NCBI GenBank assembly: GCA_022606425.2 | Contig: JAHDVF020000016.1 | Coordinates: 3,626,501-3,690,500 of the forward strand | DNA from: Lepidostoma basale | Taxonomy: Eukaryota; Arthropoda; Insecta; Trichoptera; Lepidostomatidae | Length of the DNA: 64,000 nt | Direction of reading: 5' to 3' | The notes under the pieces: generated by a model | What the model was told of the DNA's origin: nothing | Databases searched by the model: none | Seen by the model: only the letters and a program-made list of their open reading frames with translations | Shown: piece after piece, positions 41,735-52,505 of the stretch | Position numbering within the stretch: position 1 is the first letter of the stretch | Layout: each line of letters begins with the position of its first letter | Program-made: the position numbers and the translations under genes

Positions 41735-42185
41735 TAAAAACAAAGCATGGAACCGGCATAAGAAGGATGAGAACAGAAAAAATGCGATATAGATTAAAAC
41801 TCTTGGACATATGTTTGTGTGGTGAAACGATGTACGACAGAATTTCAAATCCTTATATCAAGAAAGAATATAGAAGGGAAAAAAGTATTATGCTCTAAAA
41901 TACAAAAGGATAATATTTTTTTTGGACACATAGAATGCATGGATGACGAAATAATGGTAAAAAAAAGTATACGTTAACAATGTGAATGGAGTTCGAGAAA
42001 ACATGGCGTGACCAAATTAATCTAATTTTAAAGGTCGGCCAAATTAGAAGTCGGAAGAGTTGACATACGTGTATGACTCGCTGTGTGAATGTAAAGGAAT
42101 CTTGAGATTTATGTCAATATAGATAAGTGTGGCGGTTCATTTACTTTGTACACCCTTCCGAGAAAACGGCGTAAAGGTTTGTTGT
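41735..42185 (+). pseudogene. RTE-1 LINE 3' end, old copy
   Basis: Diverged plus-strand blocks follow family order: GIRRMRTEKMRYRLKLLDIC (RINAVEMRSLRRMCGY-like), YDRISNPYIKKEY, a HRMHG-like block, KTWRDQINLI, and a terminus cacccttccgagaaaacggc. Many indels indicate an old insertion. Confidence 0.65.
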
Positions 42186-42295
42186 TAATATTATATCAAC
42201 ATTTGTAAATAAAACGATAAGAATTTTATTTTTTTTATTTACTTATATAATTTTCAATCTAATTCTCAATAAACGAAAGACTTAAAGACGTCAAA

Positions 42296-42375
42296 TAATT
42301 TTTTAGGACCGGTTTCGTCAGGCTGGCTGGCGAAACTGATTGCTGATGAATTAAAGACAAAATTAACAGTATTTT
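42296..42375. repeat. Hammerhead-family relic
   Basis: ggaccggtttcgtcaggctg and gctggcgaaactgattgctg are opposed, collapsed copies of an ACCGGT core. The CUGANGA boxes are fused to GAAAC by deletion. Confidence 0.5.
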
Positions 42376-42413
42376 TTTTAAACATGATTTTACTGATAAT
42401 TAATAATTTTAAT

Positions 42414-42580
42414 TGAAATTTCTAGGTAGAAGTTCATTTTAAATAATCAAAAATAAATTATACAATATTTGTTTATTAGACTTTATTCAGCAGAAGATGG
42501 CAGCAAGCTGCCGAAATCGGTCGACGATAAACATACGAGGAAGCACACTAAATATATAATAATAAAGAAATTTTTTATCA
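42414..42580 (+). repeat. GGCAGC-stem hammerhead element
   Basis: A reverse tail (ctaggtagaagttcatttta) lies on the left. A hammerhead-like motif and the body acgaggaagcacactaaata follow on the right. The arms are no longer paired outside the core. Confidence 0.65.
42487..42525 (+). ncRNA. Hammerhead-like motif with U4 to A
   Basis: Plus strand: CAGAAGA, T, stem II GGCAGC/GCTGCC, GAA, ATCGGT (one change from the ACCGGT palindrome), C17. Confidence 0.55.
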
Positions 42581-42607
42581 AATATTTTGATATTTTCATG
42601 ATTTTAC

Positions 42608-42836
42608 TGTTAAAAATTATAACACTTTTATAATATCACAGTTTATTTTTATTCACTGAATGTTGCGACAGCTGTTTCGCCAAACGATGTTGGCATCATC
42701 AGGTGTTATCGGTTGACGAAACAGCTGTTGTAACATTCTCAGTGAATAAAAATAAATTATGGTATTATAACAGTGTTATAAAATTTAACAGTAATAATGT
42801 TGAAGTATCATAGTGTTTCGGTTAAAACAATGTACT
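42608..42836 (+). repeat. Hammerhead foldback (ACAGCTGT type)
   Basis: Arms ttattcactgaatgttgcga and its complement flank a short tip. The left arm holds a full motif; the right arm keeps only GAAACAGCTGTT. The right tail ends in gtgtttcggttaaaacaatg. Confidence 0.8.
42662..42710 (-). ncRNA. Hammerhead ribozyme-like motif
   Basis: Minus strand: CTGATGA, T, stem II GCCAA/TTGGC, GAA, ACAGCTGT, C17. Stem II differs from the 4546 copy (GTCAAC/GTTGAT) but pairs, a compensatory change within the family. Stem I is weak. Confidence 0.7.
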
Positions 42837-42844
42837 ATGAAACA

Positions 42845-43620
42845 TGATTTTATTTGATTATTATACTTCAACAAAATAACAAAATTAAGTCTGCAAAATT
42901 CATGAATTATTTAATAATCTATTGCGTACGTTTATTAAGCTATTTATTCATCAATCAATTCATTTATTTATACCCTCTACGCTTAATTTAATAATATCAA
43001 CTCCTATCGATTTGTTTGATAAACAAGAATTTGGCGAAATTACTTTTGTGTAGCCACTTCAAATTAAGCTTTTCAATTTGACGATTCATTAAATCGTTAT
43101 AAATTGTGAGTCGAACGTCGATTTTATTTAGTGAAATTTTCCCCTTTACCTACTGGTATAAAATTTCGAGATTGCTATCGAATACCCGCTTAAACATTTC
43201 AAATTTAATGTTTGCTTCGGTAGAGTCTCGTAAAAATGGACATTAAACGTAAAAAGCGTAGCAAGGATACTAAAAAATCTATGATATCGACATTGATTAA
43301 AAAACGAGTTCGACACTAAAATTTTCAACAGTTGTTTCGGAAATAAAACATGACACTGGCAATTCATCGCAATTCTTTGTGATCTTATGTTAACTGAATA
43401 AATTCAAAAACTTCTATTCAAAGATTCAGATCTTATTTATTTTTTATCTAATGCTGCTCTTGAATTAGCTAATTAAATATATAGATGTACTAACATATCA
43501 TACAGTTAATTCAATAAATTTTTAATTAAAATTAGTTATTTTTACATTGTACACAGTATTTTGAAAATTACACAAAAGAGAAGCACAATATTTTAAATTT
43601 AAAGTAAAAACTCATAGCTA
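42845..43620. other. No recognisable feature
   Basis: AT-rich; a 73-codon minus frame (43146-43367) lacks a domain. Confidence 0.45.
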
Positions 43621-43621
43621 A

Positions 43622-44035
43622 GGAGTTAATCTTCTTCTTCTTCAAGTGCCCTGTCTCCTCAACGTTGGCGATCACCTCGGCGAACCTGTCCCTGTTCTGC
43701 GCTGCTCGGACCAGCTCCTCCACACTTCGGATGCCGGTCCACTCCCTCACGTTTCGCAGCTAGGACATTTGTCTCCTTCCGGACCCTCGGCGTCCCTCAA
43801 TTTTTCCCTCCAATATATGTATATGACAGTTCCCCTTGATAGTTTATAACAGTTCCCTGTCAACTCTAGCTCGCCTCAGGACTTCGGTATTGGTAACCAT
43901 GTCTGTCCAGGGAACTCTGAGTATTTGGCGATGGAGCAACATTTCAAATGCTTCCAGTCTGTTCATTGAGTCCACGTCCGTACAATAAAACAGACCACAC
44001 ATAGCATTTCATCATTCTCTGGCGGAGTTTCAAGT
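43622..44035 (-). pseudogene. RTE-3 LINE 3' end
   Basis: The minus strand ends with LRNVREWTGIRSVEELVRAA, then RFAEVIANV, followed by a (GAA)n-like tail (ttcttcttcttc on the plus strand). Farther upstream RQRMMKCY and a YCTDVDSMNRLEAFEMLLHR-like block can be traced through frameshifts. It is collinear with the copy at 59815-60410. Confidence 0.75.
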
Positions 44036-44169
44036 TTACGTTAAAGAGTTAATAATGAAGAAAAACAGATTTATATATCTTGATATCCTATTCAACTTAA
44101 ATTTCTGATATTATTGCAGACTCCACCTTCATCCTCTTCTAACTGCTTTTCAAATTCAAATACATACTT

Positions 44170-44222
44170 ACTAACTACCTAACCATCACGCCCTCTCTCC
44201 TTTGAGGAGATGGTGTGATAGT
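44170..44222. repeat. RTE terminus, rearranged
   Basis: actaactacctaaccatcac then gccctctctcctttgaggag resembles the family end. It is followed by an inverted copy of the last bases (gatggtgtgatagt). Confidence 0.5.
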
Positions 44223-44224
44223 GA

Positions 44225-45425
44225 AATTTCTTACATATGTCGGAGCAATAGCCACGTGGCTGGTATTTCTGAGAAGTCAATATCCAAGTCAGGTAAGGTG
44301 AGATTTTGTTAAGAATTATCAAATACTCCTAAATACAATATATACTTGGTTTTTTCGCATTTTACAAAAAAAAACATAATTAAACTAAAATAATTAAATT
44401 ACCCCGATTAATCTTTTCTATTATTGATATCCATCTGGCTTTCTCTACAAAGGTACCTAATTGAATTTAAATTTACATGAATTCAAGTTCTAATATGAAT
44501 ATTAATTTTGAATATATTCCATTCCATTTCCATTCAATATATAATGCATATGTGTATATACCTCAATTCATAGAAAAGATATCCGCTTTGGTTATCAAAA
44601 TCAACAGCATATTATTATATTTTAATGTGAAATTATACGACATTTAACCAAAATAAGCCTTCGGTTAGAACGTCATGATCAAACTGTTTTTTCAATTCAT
44701 TTATCATTTTCAAAAGTCAGTTTAATCGGGAAATAATAACAATGTTTCACAATCAATCCTTACCATTGTGAAATCGAAAGTGTTCTGTAATATCCGTAAA
44801 TCGAACTTAAATTAATTTAGTTTTCTGAAAAACTTAAAATTTAGAACTTTGTTATTTCCAAACATTATTGACGTTAACCAAATTCTATTTATGACTCTGT
44901 TTAAAGAAGCATTTAGTATGATTTATTTTGCATTCAATTGGATATGAAATTACCAATAAATCATGAAAGACAAAAACAATATTTGACAACAAAAAACTGA
45001 TATTTAACCAAAAAATAAAAAATATGCATGAAGCAGCTAAATCTGAATAATAAGAATATGTCAAAAAACATTCAAAATTTAGCATTATACCTACTCGTAT
45101 TTAAAGATAAATTATTTAATATGTAGTTTTACATCATTGTTCAAGAAACTAATCTAAAATTCGTTTCAAATAATATTTTTATTGTTTTTTTTTTATTTAT
45201 ATAGCTTTTAGGCAATCTACATATTAATGAACTTATCAGAATTCTATATTCAAAGTTCCAAGAATAGATTTATACATATAACGAAGGATGATTTTGTATA
45301 TAATTATAGATTTCATTGCATTTAATATTTATTATATACGAGTATATTATATTAACAGATTAATCAAAAGAGACTTTTATTCATAATATTAAATTAACAG
45401 TTTTTAATTATCCTTGTATTAATTT
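44225..45425. other. No recognisable feature apart from a foldback tail
   Basis: 45112-45155 carries the ACATGT-type tail (atatgtagttttacatcatt). The rest is AT-rich; a 66-codon minus frame (44885-45085) is unremarkable. Confidence 0.4.
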
Positions 45426-45427
45426 TC

Positions 45428-45658
45428 AAATTAAATCGCATTTTAAGTTAGAAGTTTTATATTTATAATATTTTGTGGGAATAGCATGTTTTATCTTGCT
45501 ATGGTATTACAAATGATTTTATCATCATTTGGTAATGCCTTAGCAAGGTGAAACCTTTTTCCATAAAATATATTTAAATTTCTAGTCAAAAACAGACGTA
45601 ATAATTATTCAATATATATTTTTACGTCATTGTTTAAGAAGCAATAAATATCTTTAAA
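45428..45658 (+). repeat. ACATGT-type foldback, both arms
   Basis: Left arm agaagttttatatttataat, inner complement pair around 45520, right arm aaatttctagtcaaaaacag and tail tacgtcattgtttaagaagc are present. The core reads TTGGTAA and GTGAAACC, so it is decayed. Confidence 0.7.
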
Positions 45659-45659
45659 G

Positions 45660-46089
45660 AAAATTACTCCTAATTTCATGCAAACTACATAACATATCAA
45701 CATTGGTGACGTCAATCGCACGGTGATGACCTGTATGTGTAGCTGTTGAGAATGTTTGTGTTTTTTGTGAATTTACTAAGTTAAATTTAGTGAAAAGTTG
45801 TGCATCTAATAAAAAAATTGTGTTTTCATGATATTTCATAAAATTGCAGTGTTAAACTAAACCATTTTTTATGTTTTAATCATTTAAAAATTTGTTTAAG
45901 TGAACATTTTGACAACTGTCAAAAGTGTTTTTTAGAAATTTGTTTGAACTGTTTCGAACTAATTTCAAATCAAAATTGAACTATTTTGTTATAAAGTAGG
46001 TGCTTGACGACATCGGGTCGGACAATTGTTATCAATTCCGTTTTATTTTCCATTCATTAATTATTTCATTAATTTGTAATCTTTTTAAA
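45660..46089 (+). promoter_or_regulatory. Presumed LINE 5' UTR
   Basis: Sequence between the preceding foldback and the ORF1 start codon. LINEs of this group carry an internal promoter here. No target duplication could be matched to the 3' flank, so the true 5' end is uncertain. Confidence 0.4.
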
Positions 46090-47103
46090 ATGTGTGATCA
46101 TGGTGATCTTTTGTGGGAAATTAGGTCCATCCATCTTAAAATGGACCAGCTAAATTCTACAGTGGCTGCATTGGTGGGAAGATTGGGAGGATGTGAGTGT
46201 GGAAAACAATCTGATGACTCGTCCTTAGCCAAGAGGGATGTATCGAGTCCAGTTTCGCGACCTGCATCGCCTGCTTCCTCCATCTCTGCATCGCCTACAG
46301 CCGTGACTACATCGCCGGCATGCGCAGTGCCTCCTGTGAAGTCTGCCATTACCCCTGATCTTACTGTCGAAGCTGCTGCAGCGGAACCGGTTCCCGCCCC
46401 GATGCTGTACTCGACTGCTGCAGCGGTAGATCAACCGAAAGGGATGGTGACGAGATCTCTGACGGCGGGTGCAATGCGGGGTGCATGTACCGGTGCTAGA
46501 CCCAAAGGCGGAGCGGACCGCTCATCTGCAGCGGCACCTTCATCTGTCCCAGCTGCGATATCTTCATCTATCCCGGCGGCAGCACCTTCGCCTGTCCCAG
46601 CTTCGCCTGTCCCAGCCGCACCACCTTCATCTGTCCCGGCTACGCCATCCTCATATAGCCCGGACGCAGTGGGCCAACCTGGCCCGGCTGCAGCATATGC
46701 ATCCGACTCGGCTGCGCCACCTACATCTGGCCTGGCTGTGGCACCTTCGTCTGACGTTTCAGAACCGTGGAGAACTGTCTCCGGTAAAAGACGCGTCGCT
46801 ATCCGGGGTGCTCGTAGGGACAGTGGTGAGGGAGGTGGTAATCTCAAGTACTACCACATCTATCCCTTGCATTCGGACACCTCGTGCGACGACGTGTCCA
46901 ATTATTTATCGTCACTGTGTGCTACTGCTTCATTCACAGTACACAAAATTGGGTCTAAGGGTAACTATGCATCCTTCAAAATGGGTATTCCGGAGTCGGC
47001 TGTGAAGGAAGTAATCGTGGCGGGAAATTGGCCTCGTCACTCCTTCATCAGAGAGTGGGAGGTCAATCGTATTGTGCCACGGTTGCCAAGAACATCCAGC
47101 TGA
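46090..47103 (+). CDS. LINE ORF1 protein
   Basis: I take the ATG at 46090 (MCDHGDLLWEIR) as the start; the open frame reaches back to 46000 only through a GTG. That gives about 337 residues. The N-terminus (about residues 1-45) is heptad-like (IRSIHLKMDQLNSTVAALVG) and may form a coiled coil. Residues about 50-240 are a low-complexity A/P/S-rich linker. The C-terminal ~110 residues (EPWRTVSGKRR to RIVPRLPRTSS) contain the YYHIYPLHSDTS, YASFKMGIPES and WPRHSFIREW blocks typical of ORF1 proteins in this LINE group. No CCHC zinc knuckle is present. It should bind element RNA. The frame ends at a TGA that is in phase with ORF2. Confidence 0.8.
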   Translation: MCDHGDLLWEIRSIHLKMDQLNSTVAALVGRLGGCECGKQSDDSSLAKRDVSSPVSRPASPASSISASPTAVTTSPACAVPPVKSAITPDLTVEAAAAEPVPAPMLYSTAAAVDQPKGMVTRSLTAGAMRGACTGARPKGGADRSSAAAPSSVPAAISSSIPAAAPSPVPASPVPAAPPSSVPATPSSYSPDAVGQPGPAAAYASDSAAPPTSGLAVAPSSDVSEPWRTVSGKRRVAIRGARRDSGEGGGNLKYYHIYPLHSDTSCDDVSNYLSSLCATASFTVHKIGSKGNYASFKMGIPESAVKEVIVAGNWPRHSFIREWEVNRIVPRLPRTSS

Positions 47104-49973
47104 CTCCGCAAACCCAACACTGAATTGGCATTTTATTACCAAAATGTCAGAGGATTGAAATCCAAGTCCTCAACATTCTACAACAACGTCTCAATTATAA
47201 GTGCTGACGTCATTACACTGACTGAGACGTGGTTAAATATCAATGTGTTGTCCTCCGAGATTTTCGACATGGAATCATTCTTGGTATTTCGAAGGGACAG
47301 AGACAATGGAGCCGGCCTCAGGCAGGGAGGAGGTTGTCTCTTAGCCCTTCGAAAGGGGGATGTGTTGCAGGCCGAACGCATTCCTGAATTAGAGTCTGAC
47401 CACGAGGATCTCTGGGTGAGGATAGTTCATTGTAATCACATAATATGTGTTTGCGTTGTGTACTTCCCGCCAGGCTCCACCTACGAAGTGTACAAACATT
47501 TTTTTGACCGGATGCATAGTGACTCTGATACGATCGGAAGAAGAAGCATAGTTGTGGTGGGTGACTTTAACATGTTTTCCGCGCGCTCAGCACACGCTGT
47601 AGAACAAGATCTCAAATTCGTGTGCGAGGTGTTTGGACTCACTCAGTACAACTCTGTTTCCAATTCTGAATCGAGAATACTAGACCTCATTTTGTGTAAT
47701 ATCAAACTGGATGTTGCGCGTGGTCTCTATCCCCTTGTGCGTGAGGACAGGTACCATCCCGCGTTGGAATTTACTTTACACCATACCAGCAACGCAACCA
47801 AATCTTCAGCAGTACCGGGTCACGAAGGAAATTCTTTCTTTGGGTGGAATTTTGCGCAGGGAGATGTTGATAGACTGTATCGTTCCATGAGCCAGATGAA
47901 CTGGAGTGAACTCCAGGGCTTCACTGATGTGAATGAGGCAGTTGACTTTTTCTATAATTGTGTATATGATGTTTTTGATAATTGCTTTCCCAGAAGGATT
48001 CCAAATAATGGTGGACGTAGATATCCGAGATGGTTCACCCGGGAAATTATTGTGAATATAAGAATCAAACAGGCTCATCATAGGAAATGGAAGGTCACCG
48101 GCTCTCGAGATGAGTACGAACAGTTCAGGCAATACCGATCGATGGTCAGGCGTAGTGTTCGTGTGGCCTTTCGAACACATATGGACTCCATTGGAGGTAA
48201 TATCGTGGGTGATCCCGAGATGTTTTGGAATTATATTAAAACACTGCGCAAAGACGGTGGCTTTGTTGAGAATATGACGCATGGGGAGAAACATATTCGA
48301 GGAGCTGATATAGCCAGTGCATTTGCTGAACACTTCAAATCAGTGTACAGTAAAACTCCCCCAAGGCTAAATCTTGGTATGGCGACCGGTCTCACTGACA
48401 GTGGAGCACAGAATATCGATGTATATTCCCTTAATCCTACAGATGTTGAAAAATCCATTCGTAATTTGAAGAACTCACATCGGTAGGCCCCGATTTTATG
48501 CCAATTTTTTTCATAAAAGGTTGTGCAGAATTCCTAAAAGAACCGTTAAGTTTTATTTTTAACTTGGCCCTGAGTTCTAGCACATTTCCCCACTCTTGGA
48601 AAATCTCTAGGATATGTCCTATTTTTAAGAGTGGTTCTAGAGCCTCGGTCGAAAATTACAGGCCGATTGCTATTCTACCAGCACCGGCTAAACTATTCGA
48701 ATCTATGATTCACAAATTTATACTACCCGGTGTTGAACCGTTTATTATAACGGAACAACATGGGTTCAGAAAAAAACGGTCAACTGACACAAATCTTCTC
48801 ATATTTACGGATTATGTAGCCGGGGCATTGGATGCAGGTCACCAAGTAGACTGCTCGTACAATGATTTCTCCAAGGCATTCGACACCGTAAATCATGATA
48901 TTCTTATCAGTAAATTAGAAGAAATCGGTTTTTCTTCTCGTCTTGTATCTTTCTTTGTAAGTTACCTGAAAGAGAGGACACAATTTGTATCTTATGGAAA
49001 ATTTCACTCCCGACCATTTTACGTTTATTCAGGTGTACCCCAAGGCTCAAACCTAGGTCCACTTCTTTTCTCAATCTTCATAAACGATGTCGCGAAAGCA
49101 ATACACTTCTCGCGATTTCTTTTATTTGCAGATGACTTAAAACTTTTCTTAAAAATAACAACATTGGAGGACTGTTTGCGTTTGCAATCCGATATTGACA
49201 GGATTGTTGACTGGAGCAAGCGCAACCAGATTTACTTCAACATATCCAAATGTGTTATAATGTCATTCTCTAGGGCGCACTACATTACATATCATCGATA
49301 TTCCATGAGTAATGAGAGCCTCAAACGTGTATCTACTGTCAGAGATCTTGGGATAATTTACGAAAGTCGATTGACATTTCGTGCTCAGATCGAGAAGGTA
49401 TGTGACGTTTCGTTAAAGATGCTGGGTTTTGTTCTTCGAACTGTTAGGGTTTTCAGAGATACCCGGGTCCTTAGAACTCTGTATAACTCCTTAGTCAGAA
49501 GCAGACTCGAGGGAGGTGCCGTGATATGGAGTCCTCATGAGGCTCAGTATTCTCTTATGTTGGAGAGGGTTCAAAAGAAATTCTTGAGAGCCCTCTACAT
49601 GAGAGAGTACGGGGTATATCCTTGGCTCTATCCAACGGCATTTCTCTTGGGTATGCTGGGGTATAACTCCCTCGAACTAAGGAGGGAAGGATTATTAACA
49701 TCACATTTTTACAAACTGATTCGGGGCTCTATTGAGAACCCCTATGTTCTGGAGCAAATAGGTCTTTTTGTTCCTGATAACTACCTGCGACAGCGCCGAC
49801 ATCAATTGTTCTTTACTCCGTCACGCAGAACCAACCTGCCTTTGGTGATGCCAGTAGGAAGAGCAATTCGGACGCTGAATCTAATCATCTCGGATTTGGA
49901 CATTTTCAGTGTCAGTGAGGCAGTATTCAAAATAAAAATATTGCAAATTCTGGAAAGAGTACTGCCTCACTGA
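47104..49973 (+). pseudogene. LINE ORF2: endonuclease and reverse transcriptase, one frameshift
   Basis: The first frame (47104-48486) has the endonuclease: QNVRGLKSK, the catalytic TETWLN, VVVGDFNM, ILDLILCN and the terminal His in DRYHPALEF. It lacks an ATG near its start and follows ORF1 in the same frame after one TGA. A one-base loss near 48475 shifts the frame, giving a TAG at 48484. The second frame (48498-49973) holds the reverse transcriptase: SVGPDF just before, then NYRPIAILP, YNDFSKAFDTVNHD, GVPQGSNLGPLLFSIFINDV and the FADD catalytic box in LLFADDLKLF. A C-terminal domain ends KILQILERVLPH. There is no RNase H. Catalytic residues appear intact, but the enzyme is split. Confidence 0.9.
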
Positions 49974-50115
49974 CGTCGACATATTTGGATTCCTTCTGAT
50001 ATGTATGATTTTTTGGTCTCATGTTGTTTTGTTTTTTTATCTTTATAATACCATTTTGTGTCCAAATGAGTCGCCTGAATATTTTATTGTTTGTTATGTC
50101 TCATTTGTAAATGTA

Positions 50116-50158
<43 letters not shown>

Positions 50159-50159
50159 A
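49974..50159 (+). other. LINE 3' UTR and (AAAT)n tail
   Basis: The UTR contains gtgtccaaatgagtcgcctg, also present at 12200. It ends in about eleven aaat units (50116-50159), the likely reverse-transcription priming tail. Confidence 0.85.
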
Positions 50160-50380
50160 CTTGAATACATACAATGTCAATATATTATAAAATTTATACA
50201 TGTCAAGTGTTTCGTTGAAAAGGGTAACACCAAAATGTCTTGCCTGTAAAACATCAACACAAGATGGCAAATAAATAACTATGTAATAATTTTAACAATG
50301 CTTTGCCCTATAATGTTCCTTACTATTTTTCGCGTTAAAATATCTTAATTTTTTTATATTCCACTAGAACAAACTATCTA
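50160..50380. other. No recognisable feature
   Basis: AT-rich flank of the LINE. Confidence 0.4.
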
Positions 50381-50683
50381 AACTAACTAACAAACCATCA
50401 CGCCGTCTCGCCGAAGGGGTAAGCAGAAAGAATGGATTGCCACATTTTTCTTTCCTGACATATTTCTCTCGCTTCCTTAACATTCATACATTGGGTCATG
50501 CACGCGCGCCGATTTCTTTGATTCCTTACGCGGCCGATATTCAATATTTTATTTATTAGATCGTGCCACGTTTTCCTCGGTCTTCCTCTATTTCTGGTAC
50601 CATTTATATCATTAACATATAATTTTTTTACCATTCTTTCTTCATTCATTCTTTCCATGTGTCCAAACCATCTTCAATACAAA
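50381..50683 (-). pseudogene. RTE-1 LINE 3' end
   Basis: The minus-strand frame reads MERMNEERMVKKLYVNDING, RGRPRKTWHDLINKIL, RRACMTQCMNVKEAREICQE and MWQSILSAYPFGETA, stop. It is a clean, 5'-truncated relative of 22925-23305. Confidence 0.88.
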
Positions 50684-50854
50684 CATCCTAAATATTTTTA
50701 ATGTTTCAATGTATTTCAATAGTATTCAAATACTTGCATCAATTTGAGTTTGCTACATCTTGTGATTCTAGAAAATTCATTTCGACTGCAATTAAAACTA
50801 CAAATCCGACATTGAAATCTTTACAAGCCTCGGTACTAAAACGTAACTGTCTTC

Positions 50855-51050
50855 GTTTAATTTGACAGGACGTAAATTACTGCCTTAGGTTGGGCTACAG
50901 TTGCCAGGCCCGAGCTCTGAGAGAGGAGACATCCTTAACACGTGTAATTAAGCATCCTGGCGAGGCGTTAATCTGGGACTAAGATCACCCTTGGATTACC
51001 CGAGGCCTACGGTGGTATTAAACTTTACTACGAGTATACTCCGTTCTAGA
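50855..51050. other. Unique GC-richer block with homeodomain-like sites
   Basis: It contains cacgtgtaattaagcatcct, ggcgttaatctgggactaag and cccttggattacccgaggcc. The GTAATTA and TAATC/GGATTA cores, with high complexity and no repeat match, suggest host regulatory DNA. This is inferred only. Confidence 0.35.
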
Positions 51051-51210
51051 GAAAGCACACATCTGCTGTAGTCTTTTAATAATAGTTTTAAGTAGTTTTG
51101 CGTGCCTACTGCGTGGGTGGCACTAACTTTCGTAGTAGAATCGTGAACATTTTTGAAGTTTTGCTGTTAAATCGCTGAACTATTAATTTTACAGTAACAA
51201 AAAGATTCTT
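51050..51210. other. No recognisable feature
   Basis: Short unique stretch. Confidence 0.35.
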
Positions 51211-51214
51211 ATAA

Positions 51215-51305
51215 AAATAGTGTCCATGTCTCGGCTCCGTACGTCATGACTGGCAAGACGCACTATTTAAAGACTTTAATCTTGAGGCATTGTGGTATTT
51301 TGTAA
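51215..51305 (-). pseudogene. RTE-group RT fragment
   Basis: The minus strand, with one shift, reads CLKIKVFN then CVLPVMTYGAETWTL. This is the very common post-catalytic block of insect RTE-type ORFs (C-V-L-P-V-x-T-Y-G-x-E-T-W). It is short and decayed. Confidence 0.6.
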
Positions 51306-51595
51306 GTGAGAACATGACGTAATTTCCCAAACAATTACTTACTTATTATTTATTGTTTTTTAAACAACAGGTCATTTTTAATGAAGCTCTTATTTTAGGG
51401 TTTTTACATTTTTTAATAAATAAATAAAAATAATTTAAAACAACATGTTCAATTCACATTGTTTTGAACAAACAATTCAATTTGTTTTGAAACAGTTTCG
51501 CTTGCATCTTACCTTCACCATGGCAATATAAGAACTAAAATATTATCTTTTTATCTTGCTTAGACATTATCGAAAAGGTAATAAGAACTTTCCAT
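51305..51595. other. No recognisable feature
   Basis: AT-rich; a foldback-arm-like palindrome surrounds attgttttgaacaaacaatt at 51460. Confidence 0.35.
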
Positions 51596-51599
51596 TTCT

Positions 51600-51690
51600 A
51601 TGAAATACACAACAATTAATCATTAAATATTTTAGAAAACAGACGTCTTTATTCATGATTTAATATGCAGTTGTACATCCATTATTAAAG
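51600..51690 (+). repeat. ACATGT-type foldback tail region
   Basis: tattttagaaaacagacgtc, then atgcagttgtacatccatta represents the right arm end and tail. Confidence 0.55.
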
Positions 51691-52500
51691 ATAAAATAAA
51701 TTAATAATACTTCTAGTTTTGCGCAAATTACGCAACACATAAATTATAACGTCGTTTAACAAAATTCCAACAATGAATATTTTTTTCTCTTGATTACGCA
51801 AAATTTCGGAACTCAAATACTTTAATATGCCTTACATAAAATTTCAACACATTGTATTTTCTTACAAAATATCGACAAGTAAATCCTGAGATTAGGGTGT
51901 GTAATGTTTATCTCAGCGCCATAAAAAGGCCATTTGCGTATTTTTAACGTCTAGCTAAATTGTAGTTTATCCTGTCTCTAGAATTTAACGCGAAAATATT
52001 AATATCTACTGCCTCCGTATAAAGATAAAGTGGGATGAAATTTGTTTAAGCGCGAAACTCCCACGAGTCGAGCCCAGGTCGGTTATACAATTAAAACTAG
52101 TTTAAACTGGCTGCATAACCGTAATGTAACTAAGCATTTTACCCAGCACTTATCCAATTCAATTCATTTCAACCCAGGGAGAGTTTCAAATATAAATTGC
52201 GTAAATATACACATATTGTATTTACAAATATTACTTTTCGATAGATCAATCGCATCTACTTTATAATGTAGATTTTTTTCCTTACAATCATAAAAGGAAA
52301 AAAACACGACAAAGGAAAAGAAAACCAGGGGAACAGCATGAAAAATATAATAATGAGGAAAACTTGCATACTGCGTTGAAGAGTGTAGACAGGCAAACCG
52401 ACTTAGAGCAGTTGGCAACCCGTAGTGCGAAATGGAAAAGGATTGGCGCTACATGCCAGGGGCCGGAGTAAACAGGGTAAATATTATAAATAAAGTATAA
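51690..52500. other. No recognisable feature
   Basis: Several overlapping 74-95 codon frames on both strands (52042-52575) have no recognisable domain. Confidence 0.4.
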
Positions 52501-52505
52501 AAAAA

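Larger units (their letters stand above)
45960..50159 (+). mobile_element. Jockey/CR1-group LINE, nearly full length
   Basis: It has ORF1, ORF2 with apurinic-like endonuclease and reverse transcriptase, a 3' UTR and an (AAAT)n tail. Only one frameshift separates it from an open ORF2. It is GC-richer than its surroundings. It is related to at least four 5'-truncated copies in this window (1898, 3125, 5785, 11912). The clade was judged from protein motifs only. Confidence 0.85.

Noticed and set aside
46098..47381. Long open frames overlapping LINE ORF1 on other frames and strand
   Set aside because: They are shadows caused by the GC-rich, low-complexity linker of ORF1.
47806..48458. Minus-strand frames of 175 and 75 codons
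   Set aside because: They lie antisense to the LINE endonuclease/RT frame and carry no motif.
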